Below, piece by piece: positions 20,583 through 31,053 of a stretch of 64,000 bases of DNA (its first letter is position 1; each line of letters starts with the position of its first letter). This DNA is from Pseudomonadota bacterium (GTDB taxonomy: Bacteria > Pseudomonadota > Gammaproteobacteria > Steroidobacterales > Woeseiaceae): assembly GCA_022563255.1 (NCBI GenBank), contig JADFNS010000005.1, forward strand, positions 62,001 to 126,000, given 5' to 3'. The notes under the pieces were generated by a model that had not been told where the DNA came from, made no database searches, and saw only the letters and a program-made list of their open reading frames with translations. The position numbers and the translations under genes are program-made.

Positions 20583-21636
20583 GATCGACGAGTACCTGCA
20601 GACAGCCCTGCAGCAGAGCGCGTCGGATCTGCATTTCGTGTCCGGTGATCCGGTGCGGGCGCGTGTACACGGTATTTTGAAGACGATGATGCAGGAAAAG
20701 TTAACCATCGAAGTCGTGCAAGAGGCCATGAACGAAATCATGGACGCTACAACTCGCAAAGCGTTCGAGCACGACGATGCCGCCGACTTTGCTTATGAAA
20801 TAAAAGACGTTTCGCGATTCAGAGTAAACGTATTCAGACACCTCAACGGTATCGGCGGAATCTTCCGCGCTATCCCGTCGAAAGCAATGACGCTCGACGA
20901 ACTCGACATGCCGAAGGTCGTGCGCGATTTATGCCGTCACACGCAGGGCATGATACTTGTCACCGGCAAGACCGGCTCGGGCAAGTCCACGACGCTGGCG
21001 GCGATGATCGACGAGATGAATCGAACCATGAAGGGTCACATCATAACGATTGAGGACCCCATCGAATTTGTGCACGCCGCACAAGGTTGCCTGATCAGCC
21101 AGCGCGAAATCGGGGTACACAGCCCGAGTTTCGCCGAAGCGCTGAAATCTGCGTTGCGCGAAGACCCGGATGTGATACTGATCGGTGAAATGCGCGATCT
21201 CGAAACCATCAGTATCGCGGTGACCGCCGCTGAGATGGGAATTCTCGTCATGGGTACCTTGCACACGAACGGCGCTGCGCAGACCGTCGATCGCATCATC
21301 AACTCGTTCGCCGCGGACAAACAAAGCCACATTCGCACCATGATTTCCACGTCGCTGCGGGGCGTCATCTCGCAGCAATTACTGCCCACAATTCACCGTC
21401 CCGGACGCGCTGCTGCAATGGAGATCATGATCAATACGCCGGCGGTCTCGAACCTTATTCGCCAGGGCAAACTCGATCAGCTGGAAACCGCAATGCAGAG
21501 CGGCGGCAGACTTGGCATGAAGACTATGGACAACGCGCTGCTGGAACTCGTCGAAAAGGGCTGGGTTTCTGCCGAGGAGGCGTGCCGGCAGGCAAACATC
21601 AAGCACAAATTCGAGCAACTCATAGAAGTCGAATAA
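20575..21636 (+). CDS. PilT/PilU-family ATPase (second copy)
   Basis: A 353-residue relative of the previous gene. It has Walker [15 protein letters not shown], Asp box [11 protein letters not shown], Walker [17 protein letters not shown] and His box [24 protein letters not shown] instead of GELRD is a small departure. The frame is open from 20542, but the ATG at 20575 has a strong AGGTGAGG site in front and yields [12 protein letters not shown], in line with the first copy, so it is preferred. Pairs of such motors (PilT and PilU) commonly work together on type IV pilus retraction. Confidence 0.87.
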   Translation: MNKIDEYLQTALQQSASDLHFVSGDPVRARVHGILKTMMQEKLTIEVVQEAMNEIMDATTRKAFEHDDAADFAYEIKDVSRFRVNVFRHLNGIGGIFRAIPSKAMTLDELDMPKVVRDLCRHTQGMILVTGKTGSGKSTTLAAMIDEMNRTMKGHIITIEDPIEFVHAAQGCLISQREIGVHSPSFAEALKSALREDPDVILIGEMRDLETISIAVTAAEMGILVMGTLHTNGAAQTVDRIINSFAADKQSHIRTMISTSLRGVISQQLLPTIHRPGRAAAMEIMINTPAVSNLIRQGKLDQLETAMQSGGRLGMKTMDNALLELVEKGWVSAEEACRQANIKHKFEQLIEVE

Positions 21637-21667
21637 TTCCTCCAAGCCGTGGCATAATCGCGCCACG

Positions 21668-23344
21668 ATGCCCACACAGCAAAGAAAAATCCTCGTTACG
21701 AGCGCTCTTCCGTACGCGAACGGCGCCATTCATATCGGGCACCTCGTTGAGTACCTGCAAACGGACATATGGGTCCGCTTCCAAAAGCTCCGTGGCCACA
21801 TTTGCACCTATGTCTGCGCGACCGACGCGCACGGCACGCCGATCATGCTCAAGGCTCGCGAACAAGGCGTGACGCCGGAGGCGCTCACCGAAAAACTTTC
21901 GGCTGAGTTCGTTAAAGACTTCAGCGATTTCGGCATCGAATTTGACAACTATCACACAACGCACTCAGCCGAGAACGAGGCGCTGGTCGGCGAAATTTAT
22001 GCAACGTTGCGGGCGTCCGGCGACATTTATACGCGCACTATCGAACAAGCCTACGACGAACAAGAAGGCATGTTTCTGCCGGATCGCTTTGTTCGCGGCA
22101 CTTGCCCGCGTTGTGGCAGCGAAGATCAGTATGGCGACGCCTGCGAAATCTGCGGGGCAACCTATGCGCCGTCCGAATTGCTCGACGCCGTCTCCGTGCT
22201 CTCGGGCACGACGCCCGTAAAACGAGAGTCGGAACACTACTTCTTCAAACTCAGCAAATACGAAGAGCACCTGCGCGCCTGGATAAAAGACGCAGCGCTC
22301 GAGAAGAACGTCGTCGCGAAGCTGGAGGAGTGGTTTGCAGTCGGGCTTCAGGACTGGGACATCTCCCGCGACGCGCCCTACTTCGGATTCAGGATACCGG
22401 GCACTGAGGATAAATATTTTTATGTCTGGCTGGACGCGCCGGTCGGTTACATGGCCAGTTTCAAAAACCTCTGTGATCGGGACGACAACCTGGACTTCGA
22501 CGACTATTGGAAACCGGGCAGCGACGCCGAGCTCTACCATTTCATCGGCAAGGACATCGTATACTTTCATACCTTGTTCTGGCCGGCCGTTCTGCGCAGC
22601 GCAGGCTTCCGTACGCCGACGAGCGTGCACACGCATGGCTTTCTGACGGTCGGCGGAAAAAAGATGTCGAAATCACGCGGCACGTTTATTACGGCCCGCA
22701 CCTATCTCGACAACCTGAATCCGAGTTACCTGCGCTATTACTACGCCGCCAAGCTGGGCCCGACGATCGACGATATAGACCTCAATCTCGACGATCTGGT
22801 CGCGCGCGTGAATTCTGACCTCGTTGGCAAGCTCATTAATATTGCCAGCCGCTGTGCCGGTTTCATCAGCAAGCACTTCGACGGGCAATTGGCCGACGAG
22901 CTGCCGGACCACGCGCTTTTCGCCGCATTCGCCGACGCCTCTGAATCGATTGCCGAACACTACGAACGGCGCGAGTACTCCAAGGCCATGCGCCAGATCA
23001 TGGGTCTGGCGGACAAGGCAAATCGGTACATCGATGACAACAAACCGTGGGTCATGGTCAAGGACGAGGCAAAAATCGCAGAAGTACAAGGCGTGTGCAC
23101 ACAGGGCCTGAATATGTTTCGCAGTCTGATGATATTCCTGTCCCCGGTCATTCCGGTCGTCGCAAAGGATGCGCGCGCGTATCTGCGCGAAGAAAATTGG
23201 CGATGGCGGGACGCGTCCTCGCCACTGCTGGGCACCGTATTGCCAAAATTCCGTCCTTTGCTGACCCGTGTCGATGCCGATCAGGTTCAAAGCATGGTTG
23301 AGCAATCCCGAAAGAGCGCAAATCCGGGCATGGGCGACAGGTAA
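21668..23344 (+). CDS. metG: Methionyl-tRNA synthetase
   Basis: A 558-residue class I synthetase of the two-zinc-knuckle type. HIGH is seen as [16 protein letters not shown] as [10 protein letters not shown], and the cysteines as [19 protein letters not shown]. The anticodon-binding helical domain ends the protein; the C-terminal EMAPII-like tRNA-binding domain of the E. coli enzyme (677 aa) is absent. Short MetRS without this domain is common and functional. It lies 31 bases after the PilT-like gene and 16 bases before rsxA. Confidence 0.96.
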   Translation: MPTQQRKILVTSALPYANGAIHIGHLVEYLQTDIWVRFQKLRGHICTYVCATDAHGTPIMLKAREQGVTPEALTEKLSAEFVKDFSDFGIEFDNYHTTHSAENEALVGEIYATLRASGDIYTRTIEQAYDEQEGMFLPDRFVRGTCPRCGSEDQYGDACEICGATYAPSELLDAVSVLSGTTPVKRESEHYFFKLSKYEEHLRAWIKDAALEKNVVAKLEEWFAVGLQDWDISRDAPYFGFRIPGTEDKYFYVWLDAPVGYMASFKNLCDRDDNLDFDDYWKPGSDAELYHFIGKDIVYFHTLFWPAVLRSAGFRTPTSVHTHGFLTVGGKKMSKSRGTFITARTYLDNLNPSYLRYYYAAKLGPTIDDIDLNLDDLVARVNSDLVGKLINIASRCAGFISKHFDGQLADELPDHALFAAFADASESIAEHYERREYSKAMRQIMGLADKANRYIDDNKPWVMVKDEAKIAEVQGVCTQGLNMFRSLMIFLSPVIPVVAKDARAYLREENWRWRDASSPLLGTVLPKFRPLLTRVDADQVQSMVEQSRKSANPGMGDR

Positions 23345-23360
23345 ACCTTACAATATCCGA

Positions 23361-23942
23361 ATGGCCGAACTGATCGTCATTCTTGTCAGTACCGTACTGG
23401 TCAACAACTTCGTATTGGTCCGGTTTCTTGGGCTGTGCCCGTTCCTCGGCGTTTCGCGCAATCTCGAAGCTGCGACTGGCATGTCACTGGCCACCGCGTT
23501 CGTCCTGACCTTTTCATCGGCCACCTCCTATTTGCTGCACGAGTACGTGCTCGTGCCGCTGGACCTCGAATACCTGCGCACCATCGGCTTTATCCTGGTC
23601 ATCGCCGCCAGCGTGCAATTCACTGAAATCATGGTGCGGCGTCTAAGCCCGTTGCTCGACCAGGTCCTTGGCATCTATATTCCCCTGATCGCGACGAACT
23701 GTGCCGTGCTGGGCGTCGCATTGCTCAACGTGCAGGAATCCAAGAATTTCGTGCAATCCATATTTTTCGGCTTTGGTGCGTCGATGGGCTTCGCGCTCGT
23801 ACTCATACTGTTTGCAGCCATGCGCGAGCGACTGGAGGCAGCCGATATCCCCGCACCGTTTCGCGGCAGCGCGATCGCTTTGATGACAGCCGGCATCATG
23901 TCGCTGGCGTTCATGGGTTTTTCCGGCATGGCCAGGCCGTGA
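23361..23942 (+). CDS. rsxA: Electron transport complex subunit RsxA/RnfA
   Basis: A 193-residue protein with six predicted membrane segments and the family blocks [19 protein letters not shown] and [19 protein letters not shown]. The conserved Cys within LGLCPFLG and TNCAVLG sits in membrane segments; in Rnf these cysteines of RnfA/RnfE bind a shared iron centre. The ATG at 23361 matches the family N-terminus ([16 protein letters not shown]), and the earlier in-frame ATG lies inside metG. First gene of rsxABCDGE. Confidence 0.96.
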   Translation: MAELIVILVSTVLVNNFVLVRFLGLCPFLGVSRNLEAATGMSLATAFVLTFSSATSYLLHEYVLVPLDLEYLRTIGFILVIAASVQFTEIMVRRLSPLLDQVLGIYIPLIATNCAVLGVALLNVQESKNFVQSIFFGFGASMGFALVLILFAAMRERLEAADIPAPFRGSAIALMTAGIMSLAFMGFSGMARP

Positions 23943-23951
23943 TCATTCGAT

Positions 23952-24434
23952 ATGTGGACCGCTGTAATAACAATCGCCGGAATCGCCCTCATCGCGGGCA
24001 TAGGACTGAGTTTCGCCGCACGCCGTTTGCCATCCAACGACGGGGACCTCGTGGAGCGGGTCAATGATTTGCTGCCGCAAACCCAGTGCGCCCAATGCGG
24101 CTATCCCGGCTGCCGCCCGTTCGCAGCAGCCGTGGTCGACGGCACGGCGGCGATCAACCTCTGTCTTCCCGGCGGCGAGGAAACGGTACGCCGACTCGCA
24201 GACCTGCTCGGTCGCGAATTCGTCGCAATCGCGGATCCGGGCGAGTTGTCCGTTGCCGTTATCGATGAATCATCGTGCATCGGCTGCACGCATTGCATTA
24301 GCGCCTGCCCGGTTGATGCCATCGTTGGCGCACATCGATTGATGCACACAGTCATCGAAAGCGAGTGCACCGGATGCGAGCTGTGCGTCGCGCCGTGCCC
24401 CGTGGACTGCATCAGCATGAGGCCGCTGGGATGA
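23952..24434 (+). CDS. rsxB: Electron transport complex subunit RsxB/RnfB
   Basis: A 160-residue ferredoxin-like subunit. One N-terminal membrane anchor is followed by the 4Fe-4S domain [13 protein letters not shown] and two ferredoxin clusters, [16 protein letters not shown] and [17 protein letters not shown]. It accepts electrons from ferredoxin and passes them to the rest of the complex. It starts 9 bases after rsxA and overlaps rsxC as ATGA. Confidence 0.96.
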   Translation: MWTAVITIAGIALIAGIGLSFAARRLPSNDGDLVERVNDLLPQTQCAQCGYPGCRPFAAAVVDGTAAINLCLPGGEETVRRLADLLGREFVAIADPGELSVAVIDESSCIGCTHCISACPVDAIVGAHRLMHTVIESECTGCELCVAPCPVDCISMRPLG

Positions 24435-25948
24435 GCGCTCCTACCTATGACCTGGGCAAACTGCACGGGGGCTTGCGACTGCGTGGCCACAAGTCGGAGT
24501 CGACCAAGCAAGCGATACAGCATGTCCCTGTGCCGGCACAGCTGGTGTTGCCCATATCACAGCATGTCGGTGATCCGGCGCAGCCGGTGGTAACCGTTGG
24601 TGAACACGTTCTCAAAGGTCAGATGATCGCCGAGCTCGCCGGCTCGTTGGGCGCACCAGTGCACGCGTCATCTTCGGGTCGGATAGTCGCGATTGAGCCG
24701 TGGCCGGTATCGCGGCGCAGCGGCGAAAACGCGCCGTGCATTATCATCGAATGTGACGGCAAGGACGAAGCGCTAGCGAATACCGAACCGCGTGCCGACT
24801 ACACCGCATTGGAGCCACGGGATTTGCTCGCGCAAATATTGCAGGGAGGAATCGTCGGCCTGGGCGGCGCCGTTTTTCCGACGGCGCAGAAGCTCATGCA
24901 GGCACGCACGGGCAAAATCGACCATTTGATTTTAAATGGCGTTGAGTGTGAGCCGTACATCAGCTGCGATGACGTGCTCATGCGCGAAAGCGCGAGTGAG
25001 GTCATCAGCGGCGCACAAATCCTCATGCATGCGCTGCAGATCGAATTGTGTTTTATCGTCGTGGAGAGCGACAAGCCTGATGCAATTCACCAGCTGGGCA
25101 ACGCTTTGGGCGAGATCGACGATGCGCGAATTGTCGTCAAACTGGTACCGACCATTTACCCATCCGGCGGCGAGGATCAGGTCGTGCAGTTAGTGACCAA
25201 TCGCGAAGTTCCGAGCAACGGACTGCCGTCCGATGTGGGTTGCCTGGTGCAAAATGTAGGCACCGCGGCCGCAATTCACGACTGGATCGTCGATGGGCAG
25301 CCGCTGGTTTCCCGGGTCACGACGATCACGGGCGATGGCGTCAGGAGTCCGATGAACGTGCGCGCCTGTATCGGCACGACGATCGCCGACCTGATCGAAT
25401 TTTCCGGTGGCTATACTGACCGTGCGCAACAGCTGATTATTGGCGGCCCAATGACCGGCAAGTCGGTCACAACGGACTCTGTGCCGCTGGTCAAGGCCAC
25501 CAACTGCATTCTGGTCACCTCAAAGACGCCGTCACCCGGACCCGAGATGCCGTGTATTCGCTGCGGCGATTGCGCCGCCGTATGCCCGATTCAACTATTG
25601 CCACAGCAACTATTCTGGTACGCGTGCGCAGACGATGAAAAGAAATTGCGCGAGTTCGGGCTGACGGACTGTATAGAATGCGGCTGCTGCGACCTCGTGT
25701 GTCCGAGCCATATTCCTCTGACAGCCGACTTTCGAGCAGCGAAAGGCAGGATTCGCGAGCTTGCCGATGACAAGGCACGAGCGGCTCGTGCGCGACAACG
25801 TTTCGAAGCGCGAAACCAGCGCATGGATCGCGAGCAAAGCAAACGAGAGGCCGAATTGGCGCAGCAAAAAGAAACGGCCAAAAAAGCCGGTCCTGCTGCG
25901 ATCGCAGAAATCCTCAAACGCAAGCAACAGCAAAGCGAGCAGGACTGA
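24431..25948 (+). CDS. rsxC: Electron transport complex subunit RsxC/RnfC
   Basis: A 505-residue peripheral subunit. A biotinyl/lipoyl-like N-terminus ([17 protein letters not shown]) precedes the FMN- and NADH-binding core ([16 protein letters not shown]) and two 4Fe-4S motifs, [13 protein letters not shown] and [13 protein letters not shown]. The C-terminus is a short charged coiled coil (residues about 430-505) rich in Ala, Arg, Gln and Glu, much shorter than the Ala-rich tail of E. coli RsxC (740 aa). The ATG at 24431 overlaps the rsxB stop; the longer reading from 24365 lies in rsxB. Confidence 0.95.
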   Translation: MSAPTYDLGKLHGGLRLRGHKSESTKQAIQHVPVPAQLVLPISQHVGDPAQPVVTVGEHVLKGQMIAELAGSLGAPVHASSSGRIVAIEPWPVSRRSGENAPCIIIECDGKDEALANTEPRADYTALEPRDLLAQILQGGIVGLGGAVFPTAQKLMQARTGKIDHLILNGVECEPYISCDDVLMRESASEVISGAQILMHALQIELCFIVVESDKPDAIHQLGNALGEIDDARIVVKLVPTIYPSGGEDQVVQLVTNREVPSNGLPSDVGCLVQNVGTAAAIHDWIVDGQPLVSRVTTITGDGVRSPMNVRACIGTTIADLIEFSGGYTDRAQQLIIGGPMTGKSVTTDSVPLVKATNCILVTSKTPSPGPEMPCIRCGDCAAVCPIQLLPQQLFWYACADDEKKLREFGLTDCIECGCCDLVCPSHIPLTADFRAAKGRIRELADDKARAARARQRFEARNQRMDREQSKREAELAQQKETAKKAGPAAIAEILKRKQQQSEQD

Positions 25949-25950
25949 TC

Positions 25951-27006
25951 GTGGAATTCCAACGCCGTGAAGCGCCCTTCCTCACGCCACGGGTCAGCGT
26001 GGCCTCCCTGATGTTGCAGGTGCTGGCAGCGCTGGTGCCGGCCGCTATGGCGCACGTCTGGTTCTTCGGTCCCGGTTTCATATTTAACCTGCTGGTCGCG
26101 TCGGTCTTTGCGGCGGGCGGTGAGGCGCTAATTCTCAGCTTGCGTAGCCGCAAACCGGAAACCGGATTGACCGATTACAGCGCGCTCGTTACCGCCGTCC
26201 TGCTCACTTTCGCAATACCGTCGCTGACGCCCTGGTGGGTCACGGCGACGGGTGCCCTGTTCGCCGTGGTCGTTGCAAAGCACTTATACGGCGGCCTCGG
26301 GTTTAATATCTTTAATCCGGCGATGGTGGGTTACGTCGTTATTCTTATCGCGTTTCCTGCGGATCTGAATCTCTGGGTCGCGCCGCGCATGGGCGACCTG
26401 GACTACCAGACGCTGACGATTTTGCAGACGATGCAATTCACATTGACCGGATCGCTCCCGGATGGCATCGCATTTGACGCTGTAAGTCGCGCCACACCGC
26501 TCGACGTCATGAAAACGGGTTTGCACAATCTGCACACGGTTGCGGAAATACGCTCGATACCCATCATGGGAGACTTCGGCGGCCGCGGTTGGGAATGGAT
26601 AGGAAACTTCCTCGCGATGGGTGGCTTATGGCTGCTGATCAAGAAAATCATACGCTGGCATATTCCAGCCGCAGTTGGCATGGGACTGCTCGTGCCTGCG
26701 ACGATCATGTACATGGTCGACCCGAGCTCGTATGCACCCCCGGGCTTCCACCTGTTTGGCGGAGCAACTATTCTCTGCGCGTTTTTCATTGCGACGGATC
26801 CGGTGTCCGCTGCGACCAGCCCTAAGGGGCGCCTGATATACGGTCTGGGCATTGGCATTGTCATCTATTGCATACGGCGTTGGGGCAGTTACGCGGATGG
26901 CGTGGCGTTCGCCGTGCTCCTGATGAACATGGCAGTACCGGCGATCGACTACCTGACGCGACCGCATATCGTTGGCCACGACAGTCGCGGTGAGCAAGAT
27001 GCCTGA
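25951..27006 (+). CDS. rsxD: Electron transport complex subunit RsxD/RnfD
   Basis: A 351-residue protein with about nine membrane segments. LTDYSALVTAVLLTFAIP and GLGFNIFNPAMVGYVVIL are typical of RnfD/NqrB. The covalent FMN site is probably the Thr of DAVSRATPLDVMKTG. The start is GTG (25951), 2 bases after the rsxC stop. Flavin attachment would need ApbE, which is not in this window. Confidence 0.95.
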   Translation: MEFQRREAPFLTPRVSVASLMLQVLAALVPAAMAHVWFFGPGFIFNLLVASVFAAGGEALILSLRSRKPETGLTDYSALVTAVLLTFAIPSLTPWWVTATGALFAVVVAKHLYGGLGFNIFNPAMVGYVVILIAFPADLNLWVAPRMGDLDYQTLTILQTMQFTLTGSLPDGIAFDAVSRATPLDVMKTGLHNLHTVAEIRSIPIMGDFGGRGWEWIGNFLAMGGLWLLIKKIIRWHIPAAVGMGLLVPATIMYMVDPSSYAPPGFHLFGGATILCAFFIATDPVSAATSPKGRLIYGLGIGIVIYCIRRWGSYADGVAFAVLLMNMAVPAIDYLTRPHIVGHDSRGEQDA

Positions 27007-27622
27007 TCGTCCGATCTGGAAAAGCGGCGTCACTCTCGCGATTATCGCGGCGATTTGCACATCGCTGGTCGCCGCTACCTGGCAGTTGACGGCCGAGCGA
27101 ATTGAACACAACCAGCAGGAGTGGCTCGAGCGCAGCCTGCGGCCAGCGCTTGCGGGACTGTTTTTCGACACCGGCGTCACTGAGTCGAAGCTGACGCTTC
27201 CGCCGCCACACGGCCTGCCAGGCAGTGGTCCCGCGATCATCTATCGCGTTTACGCACAAGGCCAACCGGTCGCGGCACTGTTCATCGTGTCGGCACGAGG
27301 CGGTTACGCTGGACCCATTCGACTCCTGATCGGCGTGGCGATGGACGGTTCGGTGACTGGCATCCGCATTCTTGAGCACCGCGAGACCCCGGGTCTTGGG
27401 GACCGTATCGAAATCATCAAATCAGACTGGGCGCTGCAGTTCGACGGGCGTTCATTGCGCAATCCCGAGCCCGGCAAGTGGAAAATCAAAAGAGACGGCG
27501 GCGACTTCGATCAATTGACCGGGGCCTCTGTGACGCCGCGCGCCATAATCAAGGCTATCCGGGAAACGCTGATCTACTTCGCGGCAAACGCCGACTCCAT
27601 TTTTGCGCGGGGAGACGACTAG
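26999..27622 (+). CDS. rsxG: Electron transport complex subunit RsxG/RnfG
   Basis: A 207-residue protein with one N-terminal membrane anchor and a periplasmic FMN-binding domain. The flavinylation motif D-x-x-S/T-G-A-x-x-T is present as DQLTGASVT, whose last Thr should carry FMN. GVAMDGSVTGIRILEHRETPGLGD (in parts) is a family hallmark. I prefer the ATG at 26999, which has GGTGAG upstream and overlaps rsxD by 8 bases, over the upstream ATG at 26972. Confidence 0.94.
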   Translation: MPDRPIWKSGVTLAIIAAICTSLVAATWQLTAERIEHNQQEWLERSLRPALAGLFFDTGVTESKLTLPPPHGLPGSGPAIIYRVYAQGQPVAALFIVSARGGYAGPIRLLIGVAMDGSVTGIRILEHRETPGLGDRIEIIKSDWALQFDGRSLRNPEPGKWKIKRDGGDFDQLTGASVTPRAIIKAIRETLIYFAANADSIFARGDD

Positions 27623-28296
27623 TGGCCGCAGATCTGATAGAGCGGTTCAAGATCGGACTTTGGCGGGACAACCCGGGGTTGGTGCAACTCCTGGGCCTGT
27701 GCCCGTTGCTCGCAGTCACAGCGACCTTTGTCAACGGCCTCGGACTCGGCATTGCTACTCTGGCCGTGCTCGTCGCGTCCAACGCACTGGTATCGGCAAC
27801 CCGGCGCTGGATACAACCCGAAATTCGCATTCCTATCTACGTCCTGATTATTGCGAGCCTGGTCACCTGCATCGAACTGATCTTCAAGGCGTGGTTTCCG
27901 GAACTGGACCGCTCGCTGGGCGTGTTCATCCCGTTGATCGTTACCAACTGTGCGATTGTTGCACGCGCCGAGATCTTTGCGTCGCGTAATCCCATAGGCT
28001 CCAGCATCCTGGACGGTCTCGTTATGGGAACTGGTTTTGCCCTGCTGTTAATGGCCATCGGCGCAGTACGCGAGTTGTTCGGCCAGGGCTCATTGTTCGC
28101 GCGGATGGACATGCTTCTGGGTGGCGAACCGATGCACGGCATCGTCCTGGCCGAAAATGGCTGGCTGTTTCTGGTCCTGCCGCCCGGCGCATTCTTTTGC
28201 CTTGCCCTGGCCATCGCCGGCAAAAACGCGATCGACCAGCGCCGGCAAACGTCACGGAACGAAATTCCTCGCCGCGCGCGTCGCCTGAACCGGTAA
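27622..28296 (+). CDS. rsxE: Electron transport complex subunit RsxE/RnfE
   Basis: A 224-residue protein with six membrane segments, paralogous to RsxA: GLVQLLGLCPLLAVTATFVN and LGVFIPLIVTNCAIVARAE carry the two conserved cysteines. The start is a GTG (27622) overlapping the rsxG stop as TAGTG; the frame runs back into rsxG but without likeness to the family. It completes the six-gene rsxABCDGE set, which couples ferredoxin/NAD+ electron transfer to ion movement, or in E. coli keeps SoxR reduced. Confidence 0.95.
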   Translation: MAADLIERFKIGLWRDNPGLVQLLGLCPLLAVTATFVNGLGLGIATLAVLVASNALVSATRRWIQPEIRIPIYVLIIASLVTCIELIFKAWFPELDRSLGVFIPLIVTNCAIVARAEIFASRNPIGSSILDGLVMGTGFALLLMAIGAVRELFGQGSLFARMDMLLGGEPMHGIVLAENGWLFLVLPPGAFFCLALAIAGKNAIDQRRQTSRNEIPRRARRLNR

Positions 28297-28306
28297 GCCA
28301 CCAACC

Positions 28307-28942
28307 GTGAACAAGGAAAAGTGCACCGCCATTTACCGCACGCTGCGCCAGCGCCTGCCCGCTCCGACAACCGAGCTGTGTTACGACAGCCCATTCGAGT
28401 TGTTGATCGCCGTCATTCTTTCGGCTCAAGCAACGGATATCAGCGTGAACAAGGCCACGAGCAAACTGTATCGACGGGCACACACGCCGGCAGCGATTTT
28501 TGCACTCGGTGTCGACCAGCTGACGCCGTACATACGAACCATCGGTCTGTTCAACAGTAAAGCCGCAAATATTATCAAGGCCTGTCGCATTCTGATCGAT
28601 GAGCACGACAGCGAAGTGCCGCGCACCCGGGAAGCGCTCGAAGCGCTTCCCGGCGTTGGCCGCAAGACCGCAAACGTCGTGCTGAATACGGCGTTCGGCG
28701 AAGCAACCATCGCCGTGGATACGCACATTTTCCGAGTGGCCAACCGCACCGGACTCGCCAGGGGGAAAACGCCGCTTGAAGTCGAAGAACGCCTGCTGCG
28801 CGTAACACCCGAGGAGTTCGTGAAGGATGCTCATCACTGGCTCATTTTGCACGGTCGTTACGTCTGCAAGGCGAGAAAGCCGCTGTGCGGCGAGTGTCCG
28901 ATCATTGACTGGTGCGAGTACCGCAAAAAGGAACGGTCGTGA
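28307..28942 (+). CDS. nth: Endonuclease III
   Basis: A 211-residue DNA glycosylase/AP lyase. The helix-hairpin-helix LEALPGVGRKTANVVLN with catalytic Lys, the catalytic Asp in VDTHIFRVANR, and the Fe-S loop CKARKPLCGECPIIDWC are all intact. It removes oxidised pyrimidines. It starts at GTG (28307), 10 bases after rsxE, and follows the rsx genes as in E. coli. Confidence 0.96.
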   Translation: MNKEKCTAIYRTLRQRLPAPTTELCYDSPFELLIAVILSAQATDISVNKATSKLYRRAHTPAAIFALGVDQLTPYIRTIGLFNSKAANIIKACRILIDEHDSEVPRTREALEALPGVGRKTANVVLNTAFGEATIAVDTHIFRVANRTGLARGKTPLEVEERLLRVTPEEFVKDAHHWLILHGRYVCKARKPLCGECPIIDWCEYRKKERS

Positions 28943-29364
28943 TTTTCGGCGAGGACAGAAGCGAACTGCGTAAGATGTACGCGGATGCCTGGCGAAAACA
29001 TTGCGACAAGACGCCACTGAGCCCGCTTGAGGCGCAGATCGTGGCGGTCATCGAGTGGCATCCGGAATATCACGACGACGTCACCAGCGACGATCTGGAC
29101 AAAGATTACACACCCGAGGGTGGTCAGACGAACCCGTTTCTGCACATGGGATTGCATTTGGGCATACGTGAGCAGGTAAGCACGAATCGTCCGCCCGGCA
29201 TCCAGGCGATTTTCACGAGGCTGGCGGCGAAGACTGGCGATCCCCATGTCGCCGAGCATCAAATGATCGACTGCCTTGCGGCGGCCCTGTGGGAGGCGCA
29301 GAGTTCGAACAGCGCGCCCGACGAACGCAAATACGTCGAGCAATTGCATCGCCTTACTCGCTGA
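28939..29364 (+). CDS. DUF1841 family protein
   Basis: A 141-residue soluble protein of unknown function. FGEDRSELRKMYADAW at the start, PFLHMGLHLGIREQ in the middle and HMIDCL-like AEHQMIDCLAAALWEAQ near the end fit DUF1841, a family seen mainly in beta- and gammaproteobacteria. The GTG at 28939 overlaps the nth stop as GTGA, which places the start exactly where the family N-terminus begins. Confidence 0.85.
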   Translation: MIFGEDRSELRKMYADAWRKHCDKTPLSPLEAQIVAVIEWHPEYHDDVTSDDLDKDYTPEGGQTNPFLHMGLHLGIREQVSTNRPPGIQAIFTRLAAKTGDPHVAEHQMIDCLAAALWEAQSSNSAPDERKYVEQLHRLTR

Positions 29365-29423
29365 GACATGTAATAAAAGCCCTGCACCACTGGTCTGATC
29401 TCGTAATTGCCAACGGAAACAAT

Positions 29424-30278
29424 ATGAGCGATCCACAATCTCAATATCCGGTTCAAGGCGCAGGCCTTGGACTGCGCAGACCGCTGGCCGATAAACTCAT
29501 GGCGGACCCGCCTGCGGACGTCGATTTCATGGAGATCGCTCCTGAAAACTGGATTCACGTAGGCGGCGCTCTGGCCAAAAAGCTGCGTTTTTTCACCGAG
29601 CGCTACCCGTTTCTGCTGCACGGCCTGTCGTTGTCCATCGGCTCGCCTGCGCCCCTGAACGAGCAGCTTGTTCGGGATATCAAAGATCTCATGGCCGAGC
29701 ACCGGATTCGCATGTACTCCGAACATTTGAGTTATTGCAGCGACGACGGCCAACTTTATGACCTGATGCCGATTCCGTTCACCGAAGATGCCGTCCAATA
29801 CGTCGCCAAACGCGTTCGTCGGGTGCAGGACATCCTGGAGCAGCGCATGGCACTGGAAAACGTCTCCTACTACGCACCAACGGATTCGTCGATGACGGAA
29901 AAGGACTTTCTGCTGGCCGTCCTCGAAGAAGCGGATTGCGACCTGATGCTCGACATCAACAACATCGTCGTTAACAGCATCAACCACCAGTACGATGCGA
30001 GCGAATTTCTGCGCGCCATGCCTGCGCAGCGGATTCGATACTTCCACCTCGCCGGACACTTCGTCGAAGCCGAGGACCTGCGCATCGACACACACGGCAC
30101 CGCAGTGGATGAGGAAGCCTGGCAACTGCTCAAGGAGGCGTACCAAATCTTCGGCCCGGTACCGACCCTGTTGGAAAGAGACTCCAATTTTCCGCCCATG
30201 GAGGTGCTCCTCGACGAGGTGAGAAAGATCAAGCAACTGCAACTGGATTGCGAACAAGCGGCCGCCGCTAATGGTTGA
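29424..30278 (+). CDS. DUF692 multinuclear iron (MNIO) enzyme, BufB-like
   Basis: A 284-residue TIM-barrel protein of the DUF692/UPF0276 (MNIO) family. Metal-ligand blocks are present: HGLSLSIGSP, SEHLSYCSDDG, ALENVSYYAP, LMLDINNIVVNSINH, HLAGH, IDTHGTAV and LLERDSNFPP. Known members use two or three irons and a partner protein to modify Cys residues of small precursor peptides, for example in bufferin and methanobactin pathways. The ATG at 29424 is preferred; the frame extends back into DUF1841. It overlaps the DUF2063 partner by 8 bases. No precursor gene is adjacent. Confidence 0.92.
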   Translation: MSDPQSQYPVQGAGLGLRRPLADKLMADPPADVDFMEIAPENWIHVGGALAKKLRFFTERYPFLLHGLSLSIGSPAPLNEQLVRDIKDLMAEHRIRMYSEHLSYCSDDGQLYDLMPIPFTEDAVQYVAKRVRRVQDILEQRMALENVSYYAPTDSSMTEKDFLLAVLEEADCDLMLDINNIVVNSINHQYDASEFLRAMPAQRIRYFHLAGHFVEAEDLRIDTHGTAVDEEAWQLLKEAYQIFGPVPTLLERDSNFPPMEVLLDEVRKIKQLQLDCEQAAAANG

Positions 30279-31044
30279 GCGCCAGGATTTTCAGGACAAG
30301 CAGTATGCATTCGCCGCGCATATCCGGGACCCGCAAAACAACGCCGCGCCGGCCGGTATCGAAGACCGGCGCATGGCCATTTATCGGGAGCTGTTTTTCA
30401 ACAATCTCTACAACCTGCTGGGCACGTATTTCCCGGTGCTGCGCAAGATTCACACGAACGACCAGTGGCATCGCATGATCCGTGAATTCATGAAGCTGCA
30501 TAGGGCACAAACGCCCTATTTCCTGGAATTACCGCAGGAGTTTCTCGAATTTCTGCAAGAAGAATATCCGTCGCAGGACGACGATTTTCCCTTCCTGACC
30601 GAGCTCGCACAATACGAATATGCCGAACTCGCCTTGTCCGTCTCGACCGACGAGAACGATGACAGCGGCGTTGATCCGGACGGCGACCTGCTGGCCGCTA
30701 CGCCGGTCAAATCCGTGCTGGCCTGGGCCTTCGCTTATCACTATCCGGTACACCGGATTTCGCAGGACTTCCTGCCCAAGGAACAGAGTGCAGAACCGAT
30801 ATACCTGGCGATTTTCCGGCGCCAAAACGACAAAGTAGGTTTCCTGGAATTAAACGCCGTAACTGCCGCACTGCTCGACGCCGTTGAAAACAATTCCACC
30901 GGCCTGCCCGGCGAAGCACTGCTGCGCGAACTCGCGACCACTATCCACCATGCCGACGTCGACGCTTTGATCAAACATGGCGCCGACGCCCTCAAAGAAA
31001 TGAGACAACTTGAAATACTGACCGGCACACGACCTGCCGGCTAA
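30271..31044 (+). CDS. DUF2063 partner protein, BufC-like
   Basis: A 257-residue protein. The N-terminal half matches the DUF2063 DNA-binding-like domain found next to DUF692 enzymes: DRRMAIYRELFFNNLYNLLG, YFPVLRKIH, TPYFLELPQEFLEFLQEE and LAQYEYAELALSV. The C-terminal half (ending about KEMRQLEILTGTRPAG) matches the second domain of these partners. In bufferin-type systems such partners bind precursor and enzyme. Overlap with DUF692 and a 9-base gap to DoxX indicate one transcript. Confidence 0.9.
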   Translation: MVERQDFQDKQYAFAAHIRDPQNNAAPAGIEDRRMAIYRELFFNNLYNLLGTYFPVLRKIHTNDQWHRMIREFMKLHRAQTPYFLELPQEFLEFLQEEYPSQDDDFPFLTELAQYEYAELALSVSTDENDDSGVDPDGDLLAATPVKSVLAWAFAYHYPVHRISQDFLPKEQSAEPIYLAIFRRQNDKVGFLELNAVTAALLDAVENNSTGLPGEALLRELATTIHHADVDALIKHGADALKEMRQLEILTGTRPAG

Positions 31045-31053
31045 CGGAGATTA

